Shown in pieces: positions 41,867 through 51,444 of a stretch of DNA of 64,000 nucleotides. This DNA is from an uncultured Tenacibaculum sp. (lineage in GTDB: Bacteria > Bacteroidota > Bacteroidia > Flavobacteriales > Flavobacteriaceae): the NCBI GenBank assembly GCA_947496185.1, contig CANMCD010000001.1:124001-188000 (forward strand), written 5' to 3'. The translations under genes were made by a program, and so were the position numbers. Under the pieces are notes generated by a model. The model was not told where the DNA came from. It did not search any database and saw nothing but the letters and a program-made list of their open reading frames with translations. Within the stretch, counting starts at the first letter, position 1; each line of letters opens with the position of its first letter.

Positions 41867-41980
41867 ATTTAAAAAAGGTGTTTTAGACAATAATGTCAGT
41901 TAAATTTTCGACACCTAATTTACGCTTCAGGGCACTAATATACTTCTATTTTATAGGATCGATATACTATGTGCCTTATT

Positions 41981-43429
41981 TTATGATTTATTTTTTTTGC
42001 GTTTTTTTTGTTTTCGTTTGATAAACTTATAGCCCATAACCGTTCCTGTAACACAAACAACCGTTCCACCAAGGAGTAAAAAGATTACAACAATGTCCCA
42101 TAAAGGTCTATTTGAGGTTAAAAAAGAAAAATCAAAACTATGAAGCCCATTGTATAACCAACGACTAATTTTGTTATTAGTAGAAGTTTTAAGCACTACT
42201 TTGTTGGTAATAGGATTTACATAGTAGGTAATATCATTTGTCGTTGAAAATTTTATGACAGGGAGTGCTTTGGTATTCTTCCTACTGTAGTAATAGGTAT
42301 CATATTCATTAAGAATTTCTGTTTTAATAACCTTATTTGTATCAGAAAAAGAATTGATGATATCTCTATAGGTGTTGGTTTTTGGAAGGTAGTCGCCTAC
42401 ACTAATAGAAGAGTCATAACGGGTAGTTTTGGTATGTGCATAGGTGAAAATTTCTCCATCAAAAAGAGAAAATTCAATTTCTTGATACGGATAACCTTCT
42501 TTATATGCTAAAAAGTAATTCCAAGTTTTGTTATTGAATTTAGCAATATTGAAATCTCCTTTTTGCCATGTCAAAACTTCTGATTCACTGAGTTGTGTAC
42601 TAGGCGTCCAATCGAAAGGATGCATGCTCATAAAGCCGCTAAAAACCCACGTACAGATAAAAGTACCAAAGATCAGTCCGAAGTAGTAATGGAAGTTGTA
42701 CCATTTATTTTTAAAACGTGTGAACCTCTTTTTGGTTTTTCTTTTAAAGCGGACGATTCCCGTGATAACTCCTGTAATAACCATGACAAATCCTAGTCCT
42801 GATAGCCACAGAATTAATTGATACCAAAAGTAGCTATGCACACGGATGTCTCTAAAATAAATCCAGTGAGGAATGGCTCCGACCCATGACCAAGCTCGTT
42901 CACTAAAGGTGTTTTTTGCAAGTATTTCTCCCGTAATAGAAGAAACATAAGTATAGGTTTTAGCCTTATCCTTAAAGGATATTTTGTATATAGGCATATG
43001 TTTTAAAAACTTTCCTTTGGGTATCCATTGGTCAAGTTCTGTTATTTTATCAATACTTGCTTTTTCAGTAATCCCTACATTTTCTCTAGCAATATCTAAG
43101 GCTTGTGCTTCGTTAATAGTGACGTTTTCTCCTGTATCTGCATATTTTGAGATAAATTTTCCTTTGTTGGTTATGAGATGAAAAACAGGTCTGTTTAACT
43201 GATGATTAAGCGTTAGTTTACGGATAGGAGTAAGGGTGTCATTCGGAAATATTTTTGAAGGAGGTTGTAATTTGTGATCCAGTATGTTAGGTAGCATGGC
43301 GATTTTTCCCTTTTTATATAAATAAGGAAAGCCCTGATACATCATAACAAAGCCTGATAAAAACCAGATCAAAAATAAAACACTAAAAAATGTGCCTAGC
43401 CAGTGATGAAGAGAGATTATTTTTTTCAT
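41981..43429 (-). CDS. PepSY-domain inner-membrane protein (PepSY-TM family)
   Basis: A 482-aa protein with four membrane helices: about 8-30 (WLGTFFSVLFLIWFLSGFVMM), about 205-228, about 247-268 (FGLIFGTFICTWVFSGFMSMHPF) and about 442-465. Periplasmic PepSY repeats lie in between (ALDIARENVG; ISFKDKAKTYTYVSSITGEI). The His/Trp-rich helix starts resemble haem-binding ferric-reductase-like PepSY-TM proteins linked to siderophore receptors. It follows the TonB receptor by 63 bp and belongs to the second B12-riboswitch unit, so it may act on an imported metal chelate or corrinoid. No reductase activity can be read directly. Confidence 0.85.
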   Translation of the reverse strand: MKKIISLHHWLGTFFSVLFLIWFLSGFVMMYQGFPYLYKKGKIAMLPNILDHKLQPPSKIFPNDTLTPIRKLTLNHQLNRPVFHLITNKGKFISKYADTGENVTINEAQALDIARENVGITEKASIDKITELDQWIPKGKFLKHMPIYKISFKDKAKTYTYVSSITGEILAKNTFSERAWSWVGAIPHWIYFRDIRVHSYFWYQLILWLSGLGFVMVITGVITGIVRFKRKTKKRFTRFKNKWYNFHYYFGLIFGTFICTWVFSGFMSMHPFDWTPSTQLSESEVLTWQKGDFNIAKFNNKTWNYFLAYKEGYPYQEIEFSLFDGEIFTYAHTKTTRYDSSISVGDYLPKTNTYRDIINSFSDTNKVIKTEILNEYDTYYYSRKNTKALPVIKFSTTNDITYYVNPITNKVVLKTSTNNKISRWLYNGLHSFDFSFLTSNRPLWDIVVIFLLLGGTVVCVTGTVMGYKFIKRKQKKRKKNKS

Positions 43430-43492
43430 AAAAACTTTTGATTAGAATACCTTGGTGTTTCTCGAAGTCACACCAAGGTAGTATATGGTAGT

Positions 43493-45832
43493 TTAAAACT
43501 TATAACCAAGACTTACACTATAGTTTCGTTCTTGTCCAAAGAAAAATTGATTTTGATAAATGGCATCTGTAGCATAAATCTCATTGGTAAGATTGTTTGC
43601 GTTAAAGGCCAACCTAATATTTTTTATTTGGTAAGATACACTAGCATCAAGGATGGTATATGCTGGTAATTCGTACTTGTTAGCAGAACTTGTATAGTTA
43701 TTACCTACATGATTTCCTCCAAACCCTAGGCCAAGTCCTTTGAGAGCACTGTTTTGTAGCTCATAACTTATCCATAGATTCGTTAAATGTTTGGTAGCAA
43801 AAGGTAGGCGGTTTCCTGCTATACTGTTTTCAACCGTAACGCCAGGGTCTTTTATTGAGGCATCTGTATAGGCATATCCGTACTTGATATAAAAGCCGTC
43901 AAAAGGTTCTGATTCAATATCAAATTCAAAACCACGAGATCTAGCAGATCCAATTTGTCTGATATCTGAACTACTAATTCTTTCAAGAAGGTTGTTTTTT
44001 AATATGTAGAAGCTAGAAAGTGTAGCGATTAACTTATTGCTTTTTTGAAATTTAATTCCGCTTTCAAATTGATAACCATTTTCTGGGTCAAAAACTTTAC
44101 CCTCTGGTGATAGACGTCTAGTAGGTCTAAAATAATTGGAGTAGGATCCAAAAATGCTTAGTACTTCTTTAATTGGTTGGTAAACAACACCTCCTCGATA
44201 AGTGAAAATTCGTGCTGGGGTATTTCTTTCTTCAGTGTTTTCGATAAAGTTTCGTTGTGCATCAATTTTGTCATTAAAATAGCTGCCATTAAATATATCA
44301 TAGCGCATACCAAATAATGCCTTGATTTTTTCGGTAATATCTATTTGATTTTGTAGGAAAAAGGCACTGGTAAGTTCTTTTCTTCTAAAAACTTTATTTT
44401 CTGTTACTCCAATAGGTCCTTGGTCTAGTGTTGGATTTTTAATTGAGATCATAGCATATTTTCCCGTACCTTCTATTTCTCCACGATAGCTTTTCCAGTT
44501 AACTGAACTTATTGAATTTCCAACTAATAAATTATTTTTGACAGTACCAATATTGAATTTATAACTTACATCAATTTGATTTTGTAAAGTTTTCGATTGG
44601 TGGTTAAAATAAAATGGATAAGCTCTTTTTAATGAGTCTTTTGTGTCGTTTACTTCTAGCAATTCAGTAGAAAAATAATCAATGTCATCATCATAATAAG
44701 ATAACGTATTGGTTAGTTTTAGGCGCGAAGAAAAGTTTCGGGTATACTTTAATTGGAAATCAGATCGTTTATGTTTTAAATAATCGCGAGGGTCATTGTA
44801 TCTTGTTTCAATGTCCATTCCTCCGATTAAAGAATTGTCATCGTTTACTGGAATTCCTGTATCGGTATCGTATTTGTCACTATTTATTTGTACAAATAAT
44901 TCTAATTTATCTTTTGGGCTAGGGGTATACTCAAGCATTAAAGAGCCATTATTTGTACGCTCACCGAAATTTCTCCATCCTTGCGAACGCGTTAAACCGA
45001 AATCTACGCGATACCTTAATTGATCTGATATTGGGCCTCCAAAACCAGCAATGGCTGTGTAAGAGTCAAAACTTCCGTAAGAAATATTTGCATTCCCCTT
45101 TAGTTTAAAGGTAGGTTTTTTTCTAACCATATTAATAACACCTCCTAAAGCTGAATGGCCAAATAATACACTAGCAGGGCCTTTTAGAACCTCCAACCTT
45201 TCAACATTGGCGATGTTTGATGACGGTGCACTTGTAGTCATATTATGACGCTCGTCTCTAACGCCGTCGATAAGCAATACGAAATTATTAAAACCACGTA
45301 TTCTAAAAGTTTGAAAGCCTCCATAGCGATTGATGGGACGTACTCCCGTAGCACTTTTTAAGGCATCTCCAAGGTCTGTAACATTTCGTTGTTCGATAAG
45401 TTTGCTACTAACACTGTTGGTAACCATAGGGGCGTCAATGTTTTTGACTCCTAGCTTATTTAGCGAGTAAGTTTGTTGGATACTGTGTTTCTTATTGGAA
45501 TTGATAACTACCTCAGAAAGTTCAGTCGCACTTTTTCGTAGGTTGATGTGTATTACTTTATTTTTTCTACGTTTTGTGATTTTTTTGGTTCTCGTTTCAT
45601 AGCCAATAGAAGAGAAACTTATTGTAATCGGAAATTGTGTAACTTTTAATGAATAATTTCCGTTTTCATCCGAGACGGTTCCTAGGTTTGTGCTAAGGAT
45701 TTTAATGGCAACATCCGGAATCCCTTTGCCAGTTTCAGCGTCTTTAATGACGCCATTTAGTATATTGTTAGTTTGTGCTTTGACTACAAAAGACAAAACA
45801 AACAACATACTGCATAATAATACTTTTTTCAT
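43493..45832 (-). CDS. TonB-dependent outer-membrane receptor, siderophore-receptor type, B12-riboswitch controlled
   Basis: A 779-aa receptor: signal peptide to about residue 19 (SFVVKAQ), then a carboxypeptidase-regulatory-like domain (NGVIKDAETGKGIPDVAI... SSIGYETRTKKI, about 24-105). The plug follows (ALKSATGVRPINRYGGFQTFRIRGF, about 158-182, with LLIDGVRDERHN and GPASVLFGHSALGGVIN). A 22-strand barrel ends in FGQERNYSVSLGYKF with a terminal Phe. Plug and barrel resemble FhuA/FpvA-like ferrisiderophore receptors more than BtuB. A cobalamin riboswitch upstream suggests its ligand is a corrinoid or cobalt chelate. Transported substrate is not proven. Confidence 0.88.
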   Translation of the reverse strand: MKKVLLCSMLFVLSFVVKAQTNNILNGVIKDAETGKGIPDVAIKILSTNLGTVSDENGNYSLKVTQFPITISFSSIGYETRTKKITKRRKNKVIHINLRKSATELSEVVINSNKKHSIQQTYSLNKLGVKNIDAPMVTNSVSSKLIEQRNVTDLGDALKSATGVRPINRYGGFQTFRIRGFNNFVLLIDGVRDERHNMTTSAPSSNIANVERLEVLKGPASVLFGHSALGGVINMVRKKPTFKLKGNANISYGSFDSYTAIAGFGGPISDQLRYRVDFGLTRSQGWRNFGERTNNGSLMLEYTPSPKDKLELFVQINSDKYDTDTGIPVNDDNSLIGGMDIETRYNDPRDYLKHKRSDFQLKYTRNFSSRLKLTNTLSYYDDDIDYFSTELLEVNDTKDSLKRAYPFYFNHQSKTLQNQIDVSYKFNIGTVKNNLLVGNSISSVNWKSYRGEIEGTGKYAMISIKNPTLDQGPIGVTENKVFRRKELTSAFFLQNQIDITEKIKALFGMRYDIFNGSYFNDKIDAQRNFIENTEERNTPARIFTYRGGVVYQPIKEVLSIFGSYSNYFRPTRRLSPEGKVFDPENGYQFESGIKFQKSNKLIATLSSFYILKNNLLERISSSDIRQIGSARSRGFEFDIESEPFDGFYIKYGYAYTDASIKDPGVTVENSIAGNRLPFATKHLTNLWISYELQNSALKGLGLGFGGNHVGNNYTSSANKYELPAYTILDASVSYQIKNIRLAFNANNLTNEIYATDAIYQNQFFFGQERNYSVSLGYKF

Positions 45833-45887
45833 TAGAAATAATTAAGCAGGCAAGCTGTAGAAAAACATACTCGTAGTAGTATTTTTC

Positions 45888-45906
45888 AACTCTTTACCCG
45901 AGAGTT
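45888..45906 (-). promoter_or_regulatory. Conserved hairpin downstream of riboswitch 2 (candidate P13/expression platform)
   Basis: The minus strand reads AACTCTCGGGTAAAGAGTT, a 6-bp stem with loop CGGGTAA identical to the copy after riboswitch 1. A second weak AT-rich hairpin (complement of about 45861-45885) with a T run follows and could be a terminator. Confidence 0.5.
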
Positions 45907-45926
45907 AATAAATAAATTTGTAAAAT

Positions 45927-46066
45927 GGCAGGTCTCCTGACTTAACTCAACGCTTACTAACCTTCCCATGAAAAAATATCACAGTGGTTTTATTATAGAG
46001 CTATTACAAGTATTACAGTTGCGGGAACAGTTTCGGATTTTCACCAAATTCCCTTTTAATTTTTGC
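45927..46066 (-). promoter_or_regulatory. Cobalamin riboswitch 2 (upstream of the TonB receptor)
   Basis: On the minus strand the B12 box GTCAGGAGACCTGCC lies at 45941-45927, preceded by the aptamer blocks GGTGAAAATCC, TTCCCGCAACTGTAATA, CCACTG and TGGGAAGG. Nearly identical to riboswitch 1. Start codon of the receptor is 95 nt downstream of the B12 box. Confidence 0.9.
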
Positions 46067-46613
46067 AAAAGCAAAAAACCATTTTAGTTTCAGCGCGCGA
46101 ATATAGAGCTTAAATTTGATAGCTAATCTTTTTTTAACGAATAGAAAAAGTCAAGATGAGTTCATATAGAAAAAAGAAAGAAGTGTTTTTATTAATAAAG
46201 AGCTAACTAACGTGATGTGATTGGTGAAGAAATCCCCTTGTTGTACAAGAAACCACAGTGGGGGATATGATTTCAGGAAAACTAAATTCAAAAAAAACTA
46301 ACGAAACAAAAGTCATTATATTATAAGTTAAAGAAAAAGAAAAAAATGATATTTAACATATTTTTAAGAAAATGATTGAAGTCGTACTATTTTAAAAATA
46401 AAATGAAAAAGCTTGTTTTTTAGAAGGTTGATCTATTCGTATCCCTTGATTTTGTTGAGTTTTGTAGAGATTTTATATGTTAAGTGTTTGTATGTGTAAT
46501 ATTTGTAATTCTATATAAAATACAAAAAAAATGTTAATATTTTATGTTAAAAAATTTTTCATTTAAGAAATATTTAAGATTTTTGCTGGCAGTTAATTCA
46601 AATGATTTTTATA
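46067..46613. other. Intergenic region between riboswitch 2 and susC
   Basis: Holds the divergent promoters of the TonB receptor unit and susC. Visible: a 20-nt fragment of the MITE end at 46145-46164, a GGGGAT/ATCCCC inverted pair around 46230-46265, and AT-rich sequence up to the susC start. No gene is supported. Confidence 0.5.
46145..46164 (+). repeat. Copy of the MITE terminal repeat
   Basis: AAAAAGTCAAGATGAGTTCA is identical to the right end of the element at 41705-41866. No matching left end is nearby, so it is a solo end or fossil. It lies about 80 bp 5' of riboswitch 2. Confidence 0.6.
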
Positions 46614-49600
46614 ATGAGAGCAAAGCTTAATGGTTTCATAGCGCTGCTATTGGCGCTATTTGTGCACCCCTCTTTTGCACAAGACAGGACTATTTATGGT
46701 ACTGTTGAGGATGAGTCAGGGCCGTTGCCGGGTGTTACAGTATTAATTAAAGGTACTACCTTGGGTACCGAAACTGATTTCGATGGAAATTATACATTGA
46801 CCGCAAAAACAGGAGATGTCCTTGTCTTTAGTTATGTGGGTTTAAAAACAGTGAAAGTTGAAGTTGATAAGATAGATCAAATAAACGTTTCATTACTAGG
46901 TGATGAATTGCTAGAAGAAGTAGTAGTAGTAGGGTATGGTACGACCACTAAAAAATCGTATACAGGTACTGCTGCAAAAATTGCCGTAGAAAATATTGAA
47001 TCTAAATCTTTTTCTAATATTTCTCAAGCCTTGGCAGGAGAGGTTGCAGGGGTATCGGTATTTAATACTTCTGGGCAACCCGGAACAGTAAGTACCGTTC
47101 GTATTAGAGGATATGGATCACCTAATGGTAACCGTAGCCCTTTGTATGTGGTTGATGGAGTTCCTTATACTGCAGGTTCGTTAAACGCTGTAAACCCAAA
47201 TGATATAGAGGGTATTACATTGTTGAAAGATGCAACTGCGACAGCAATTTATGGATCTCGTGGTGCAAACGGAGTGATTTTAATAACGACTAAAAAAGGT
47301 ACGTTAGGAGAAGAAGATTTTGTTGAAGTAGATGTTAGATCAGGTTTAAATACTCAGATGATCCCTAGATATGATGTGGTAACATCGCCAGAAAAATATG
47401 TAGGGTATGTTTGGGAAGGTATTTATAATGCAGGTACTTTAGCAGGCGAAGCTGACCCTGTTGGTTATGCCAATGGAAGATTGCTTACAGGTAATGGTAT
47501 AGGTACAGGATATAATATGTGGAATGCTGCCGATGCAGCAGCCTTAATAGATCCAGCTACTAGAACCGTACGTGCTGGAGTTGAGCGTTTATTTACGCCA
47601 GAACGTTATGCAGATATTGCCTTTAATACGGGGTTTGTAACCGAAACTAATGTCCGTTTTGGAGGTGGAAATGTTAAGAATAAATATTATGTTTCTGTTG
47701 GGTATTTAAATGATGAAGGATATTCAATAAATTCAGATTATAAAAGATACACTACTCGTTTAAATCTTGATTCTAAGGTGAAAAAGTGGCTTAAATTGTC
47801 AGGTAATATTGGATATACACATTCTCAGAGTACTAATAATGGGCAAACATCAGGTTCGGAGAACGTATTCGAATTTGCTGATAAAATGGCGCCAATTTAT
47901 CCTGTGTATGCTAGGCATCCTGATACTGGAGAGTTGATTCCAGACCAAGTCTTTGGAGGGAATCAATACGATTACGGTTCTCCAACGGCAGATGCTAATG
48001 GATTTACTAGAGACCGCCCGAATGCAAATCAATTGAATCCAATTGCTTCTGCTGTATTGGATTATGATGGTTCTGATATGCATGGTATTAATGGTAATTA
48101 TGAAATGCATGCTTCGTTATTAGATGGACTGAGTCTAGAAATGAGACTTGGAGGTCAATACTCTTTTTTTAGAAGATATAATGCTAAAAATCATGTGTAT
48201 GGAATTGCAGCTAATTCGGGAGGTAGTCTTTCCGTTACGGATTCAGAGTATTGGAGTCATAACTTCCTTCAATTACTTCGTTATAAAAAAGACTTCGGAC
48301 AAAATTCATTGGAAGCATTGTTAGCACATGAAACTACGGAAAATGGTTTCCACCGTTCTGCTCAAACAAAGGAAACGGTTGTGCAACCCGGGGTTTATGT
48401 GTTGTCAAATTATAAAACCTTTCCTATAGAGCCTTCAGGGTATAAGAATTTTTACGGATTAGAATCTTATTTTGGACAGGTGAATTACGATTATTCGGAT
48501 AAATATTTTTTCACAGCTTCTTTAAGAACCGATGGTTCTTCTCGTTTTATTAACGATAAATGGGGAGTATTTGGTTCTGTTGGAGGTGCTTGGGTAATAA
48601 GCGAAGAAGATTTTATGTCGGATAGTTTCTTTTCCTATTTAAAGGCTAAAATGTCTTGGGGAGTTACGGGTGATCAAGATGGTGTAGGTACGACAGAGGC
48701 TTTTACTACCATTGATAGAAATTATGTGGATGGTTTGGCTTTGCCAGAAAGAAGACCCGGAAACCCTGATTTAACATGGGAGACTTCTCGAATGTTTCAA
48801 GCAGGACTGGAAATGAGTTTGGGTGAATACGTTGATGCTAATTTTGATTACTATAGAAAAAATACGGATAATCTATTTTTTAATCAATTTAGAGGTAGTT
48901 CGGTAGGTTTTCTTTCTATAAAAACAAATGATGGAGAGGTACAATACGATGGTGTTGAGTTTGATGTTACGGGACACCTAATTAATACAGAAGATTTTAA
49001 GTTAGATGTATCTCTTAATGGAGAGTTTTTATCGAATCAAATGACAGCCATGCCTATAGATGTTAGCTCAGGTCAGGCTAAGATTATTGATACTTCACCC
49101 GGCTATTATGCCTATTCTGAAGGTCGTAGTATTTTTGATTTTTATGCAAGAGAATGGGCAGGTGTTGATTCGGCTGACGGAATGCCGATGTGGTACCAGT
49201 ATTATGATGATAAAAACGACAACGGTGTATTAGATGCTGGAGAAGAAGGTTTTGTTATTGATGATGGTAACGGAAACAATACAAATGGTACGGGATCTAT
49301 GGTAGAATACCTTCAAAAGGTTGAAGGTGCGAATATCAAGAAAACGGAAACTAAAGATTATGAAGATGCAACAGAAGTTTATATAAATAAAGGTCTTATT
49401 CCTGATGTTAGGGGGGCGTTTAGAATTTCTGGTAAAATAAAGAGTTTTGATTTTTCAACTCAGTTTACTTATAGTTTAGGAGGGTATGCTTATGATGGGC
49501 AATATGCTGAATTGATGAGTGATACTCGTGGAGCAGCCAGTACCAATTTTCATAACGATATTGCTAATAGATGGCAAAATCCAGGAGATGTAACGGATGT

Positions 49601-49892
49601 TCCTATGTTATCAGACGGAACTGTTTCTAATGTGGCATCTTTTTCCTCTCGTTTTATAACTAGTACCGATTATTTAGCATTAAATAATGCAAGAATAGGG
49701 TATACAGTTCCTAGTTCATTTATGTCTAATTCAGGTATTGATTACTTAAATTTTAGGGTCTCTGGTGATAATCTTTTTATAAATACAGCTAGAGAAGGTT
49801 TCAACCCGACTGTTAGAGAGACAGGAAATTCAGTAAGAAGGATTTATGCTCCTGCTTCTACAGTTACGTTAGGGGTAAAGCTTAAGTTTTAA
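46614..49892 (+). CDS. SusC/RagA-family TonB-linked outer-membrane transporter
   Basis: A SusC-type protein of about 1092 aa. ATG 46614 (MRAKLNGFIALLLALFV...FAQ) gives a good signal peptide; an ATG four codons earlier is also possible. The N-terminal carboxypeptidase-regulatory domain (IYGTVEDESGPLPGVTVLI... DFDGNYTL) is followed by the TonB-box-like EEVVVVGYGTTTKKSYTGTA. The plug has SQALAGEVAGVSVFNTSGQPG and LKDATATAIYGSRGANGVIL, and the barrel ends ASTVTLGVKLKF. Forms an outer-membrane complex with the SusD gene 15 bp downstream. No glycoside hydrolase or regulator nearby, so the substrate is unknown. Confidence 0.94.
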   Translation: MRAKLNGFIALLLALFVHPSFAQDRTIYGTVEDESGPLPGVTVLIKGTTLGTETDFDGNYTLTAKTGDVLVFSYVGLKTVKVEVDKIDQINVSLLGDELLEEVVVVGYGTTTKKSYTGTAAKIAVENIESKSFSNISQALAGEVAGVSVFNTSGQPGTVSTVRIRGYGSPNGNRSPLYVVDGVPYTAGSLNAVNPNDIEGITLLKDATATAIYGSRGANGVILITTKKGTLGEEDFVEVDVRSGLNTQMIPRYDVVTSPEKYVGYVWEGIYNAGTLAGEADPVGYANGRLLTGNGIGTGYNMWNAADAAALIDPATRTVRAGVERLFTPERYADIAFNTGFVTETNVRFGGGNVKNKYYVSVGYLNDEGYSINSDYKRYTTRLNLDSKVKKWLKLSGNIGYTHSQSTNNGQTSGSENVFEFADKMAPIYPVYARHPDTGELIPDQVFGGNQYDYGSPTADANGFTRDRPNANQLNPIASAVLDYDGSDMHGINGNYEMHASLLDGLSLEMRLGGQYSFFRRYNAKNHVYGIAANSGGSLSVTDSEYWSHNFLQLLRYKKDFGQNSLEALLAHETTENGFHRSAQTKETVVQPGVYVLSNYKTFPIEPSGYKNFYGLESYFGQVNYDYSDKYFFTASLRTDGSSRFINDKWGVFGSVGGAWVISEEDFMSDSFFSYLKAKMSWGVTGDQDGVGTTEAFTTIDRNYVDGLALPERRPGNPDLTWETSRMFQAGLEMSLGEYVDANFDYYRKNTDNLFFNQFRGSSVGFLSIKTNDGEVQYDGVEFDVTGHLINTEDFKLDVSLNGEFLSNQMTAMPIDVSSGQAKIIDTSPGYYAYSEGRSIFDFYAREWAGVDSADGMPMWYQYYDDKNDNGVLDAGEEGFVIDDGNGNNTNGTGSMVEYLQKVEGANIKKTETKDYEDATEVYINKGLIPDVRGAFRISGKIKSFDFSTQFTYSLGGYAYDGQYAELMSDTRGAASTNFHNDIANRWQNPGDVTDVPMLSDGTVSNVASFSSRFITSTDYLALNNARIGYTVPSSFMSNSGIDYLNFRVSGDNLFINTAREGFNPTVRETGNSVRRIYAPASTVTLGVKLKF

Positions 49893-49907
49893 TTAAAAAG
49901 AGTAAAC

Positions 49908-51416
49908 ATGAAACGAAATATAACATATAAATTTTTTATAGCTATAGGTATGGCTGTTGTATGCAGTTGTAGCGATGATTTGTTAGATAATGATGGAATA
50001 GCGGGTAAAAGTCAACCAATAAGTTCATTGACTTCAGTAGCAGCTGAGGATGCGGCTTTGACTAATGAAGACGTACCTGTTGCTTTTGTTAACGGAATTT
50101 ATTCTCTGATGATTCAAACTAGAACAGGAGGAAGTAGAGGGCATGATGATTTTGGTCATAAAGCATACGATTTGTTTAGCGACTTCTTATCTGGAGATAT
50201 GGCGCTTAGTGTAAGTACTTATGGTTGGTACAGATCGAGTATTACAGAATTTCAAACGCCACAAGATTTTACTTTTTATGATAATGAACAGGTATGGAGG
50301 TATTATTATAGGATTGTTAGGTCTGCTAATAACGTGATTGAAAATCTGGGAGGTAACGATGTTGTTCCGCCTTTGGAAAATAACAAATATGCCATGGGAC
50401 AAGCAAAAGCTATGAGGGCGCATTCTTATTTTTATTTGGCACAGTACTTTCAAAAAGAGTACGTTGGATCAGAGCCTATTTTGCCTTTGTATATTGATCC
50501 TATAACTAAGAATTTAGCCAAGTCAACAGCAGAAGAGGTATATGCTCAGATGGAAAAAGATTTGACAGAGGCAATATCATTACTTGAGGGCTTTAATAGA
50601 ACTGCTAAGAATCAGGTGAACCAAGATGTAGCAAAAATGATGTTGGCATATGTTTTAGGTGCAAAAGGAGGAAGAGACGTGGCTGTAGCCCAATATACAC
50701 AAGAAGTCATTGATGCAGGAAATCATACGGTATTGCCTTCAACGGAGGTTACCAACGGTTTTAACGATGTTAATGTGTCAAGCTGGGTATGGGGTATTGA
50801 TATTACTGAAAATAATAGTTTAGGGCTTGTTTCTTGGTGGGGACAAGTCGATGCCAGATCGTATAGTTATGGATGGTTTGGTGATTATAAAGTTATCGAT
50901 CAATCGTTGTTTGATGCTATTCCGTCTGATGACGTAAGGAAAGCTCAGTTTTATGATAGTTCATCAAGTGGGAGGCACTTGCAGCCATTTTATAAGTTTT
51001 ATGGAAGTGAAACTTGGGGTGGTGAATCTTCTGTTACTACCGCTGATTATGTGTATATGCGTATTGAAGAGGCATATTTGTTAAATGCTGAGTCTAACGC
51101 TAGAGCAGGTAATGAGGTAGCAGCCAGAATGAGTCTGAAAGCGTTGGTAGAAAATAGAGTGCCAGATGCTTCGTATATAGATGGTTTGAGTGGACAAGCA
51201 TTACTGGATGAGATTTATTTACAAACGAGAATCGAGCTCTGGGGTGAAGGAAAAAGTTATTTAGCGATGAAGCGTAATAAAGCTACCATCACAAGAGGTA
51301 GTAATCACTTGTCTTTTGTAGGAGTGCCAATTCCTTATAATGATGAAAGATTGACTTTTGAAATTTCACAAAATGAACTTCAGAATAATCCGTTTATAAA
51401 CGGTCAAAATCAATAA
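49908..51416 (+). CDS. SusD/RagB-family nutrient-binding lipoprotein
   Basis: A 502-aa surface lipoprotein (signal ending MAVVCSC, Cys 20). TPR-like helical core: YYRIVRSANNVIENLGG, GQAKAMRAHSYFYLAQYF (about 164-181), EVYAQMEKDLTEAISLL, and YVYMRIEEAYLLNAESNARAG (about 382-402). The C-terminal block IELWGEGKSYLAMKRNK and ending DERLTFEISQNELQNNP are diagnostic. Caps the SusC barrel encoded just upstream. A rho-independent terminator follows at 51445. Confidence 0.94.
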   Translation: MKRNITYKFFIAIGMAVVCSCSDDLLDNDGIAGKSQPISSLTSVAAEDAALTNEDVPVAFVNGIYSLMIQTRTGGSRGHDDFGHKAYDLFSDFLSGDMALSVSTYGWYRSSITEFQTPQDFTFYDNEQVWRYYYRIVRSANNVIENLGGNDVVPPLENNKYAMGQAKAMRAHSYFYLAQYFQKEYVGSEPILPLYIDPITKNLAKSTAEEVYAQMEKDLTEAISLLEGFNRTAKNQVNQDVAKMMLAYVLGAKGGRDVAVAQYTQEVIDAGNHTVLPSTEVTNGFNDVNVSSWVWGIDITENNSLGLVSWWGQVDARSYSYGWFGDYKVIDQSLFDAIPSDDVRKAQFYDSSSSGRHLQPFYKFYGSETWGGESSVTTADYVYMRIEEAYLLNAESNARAGNEVAARMSLKALVENRVPDASYIDGLSGQALLDEIYLQTRIELWGEGKSYLAMKRNKATITRGSNHLSFVGVPIPYNDERLTFEISQNELQNNPFINGQNQ

Positions 51417-51444
51417 AACATAAAAAGAAAATATCTTTATAAAG

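Noticed and set aside
42379-42394. 16-nt match (TTTTTGGAAGGTAGTC) to the CRISPR repeat core
   Set aside because: It lies inside the PepSY gene, where the complement encodes GDYLPKTN; flanks and inverted ends of the repeat are absent, so it is a chance match.
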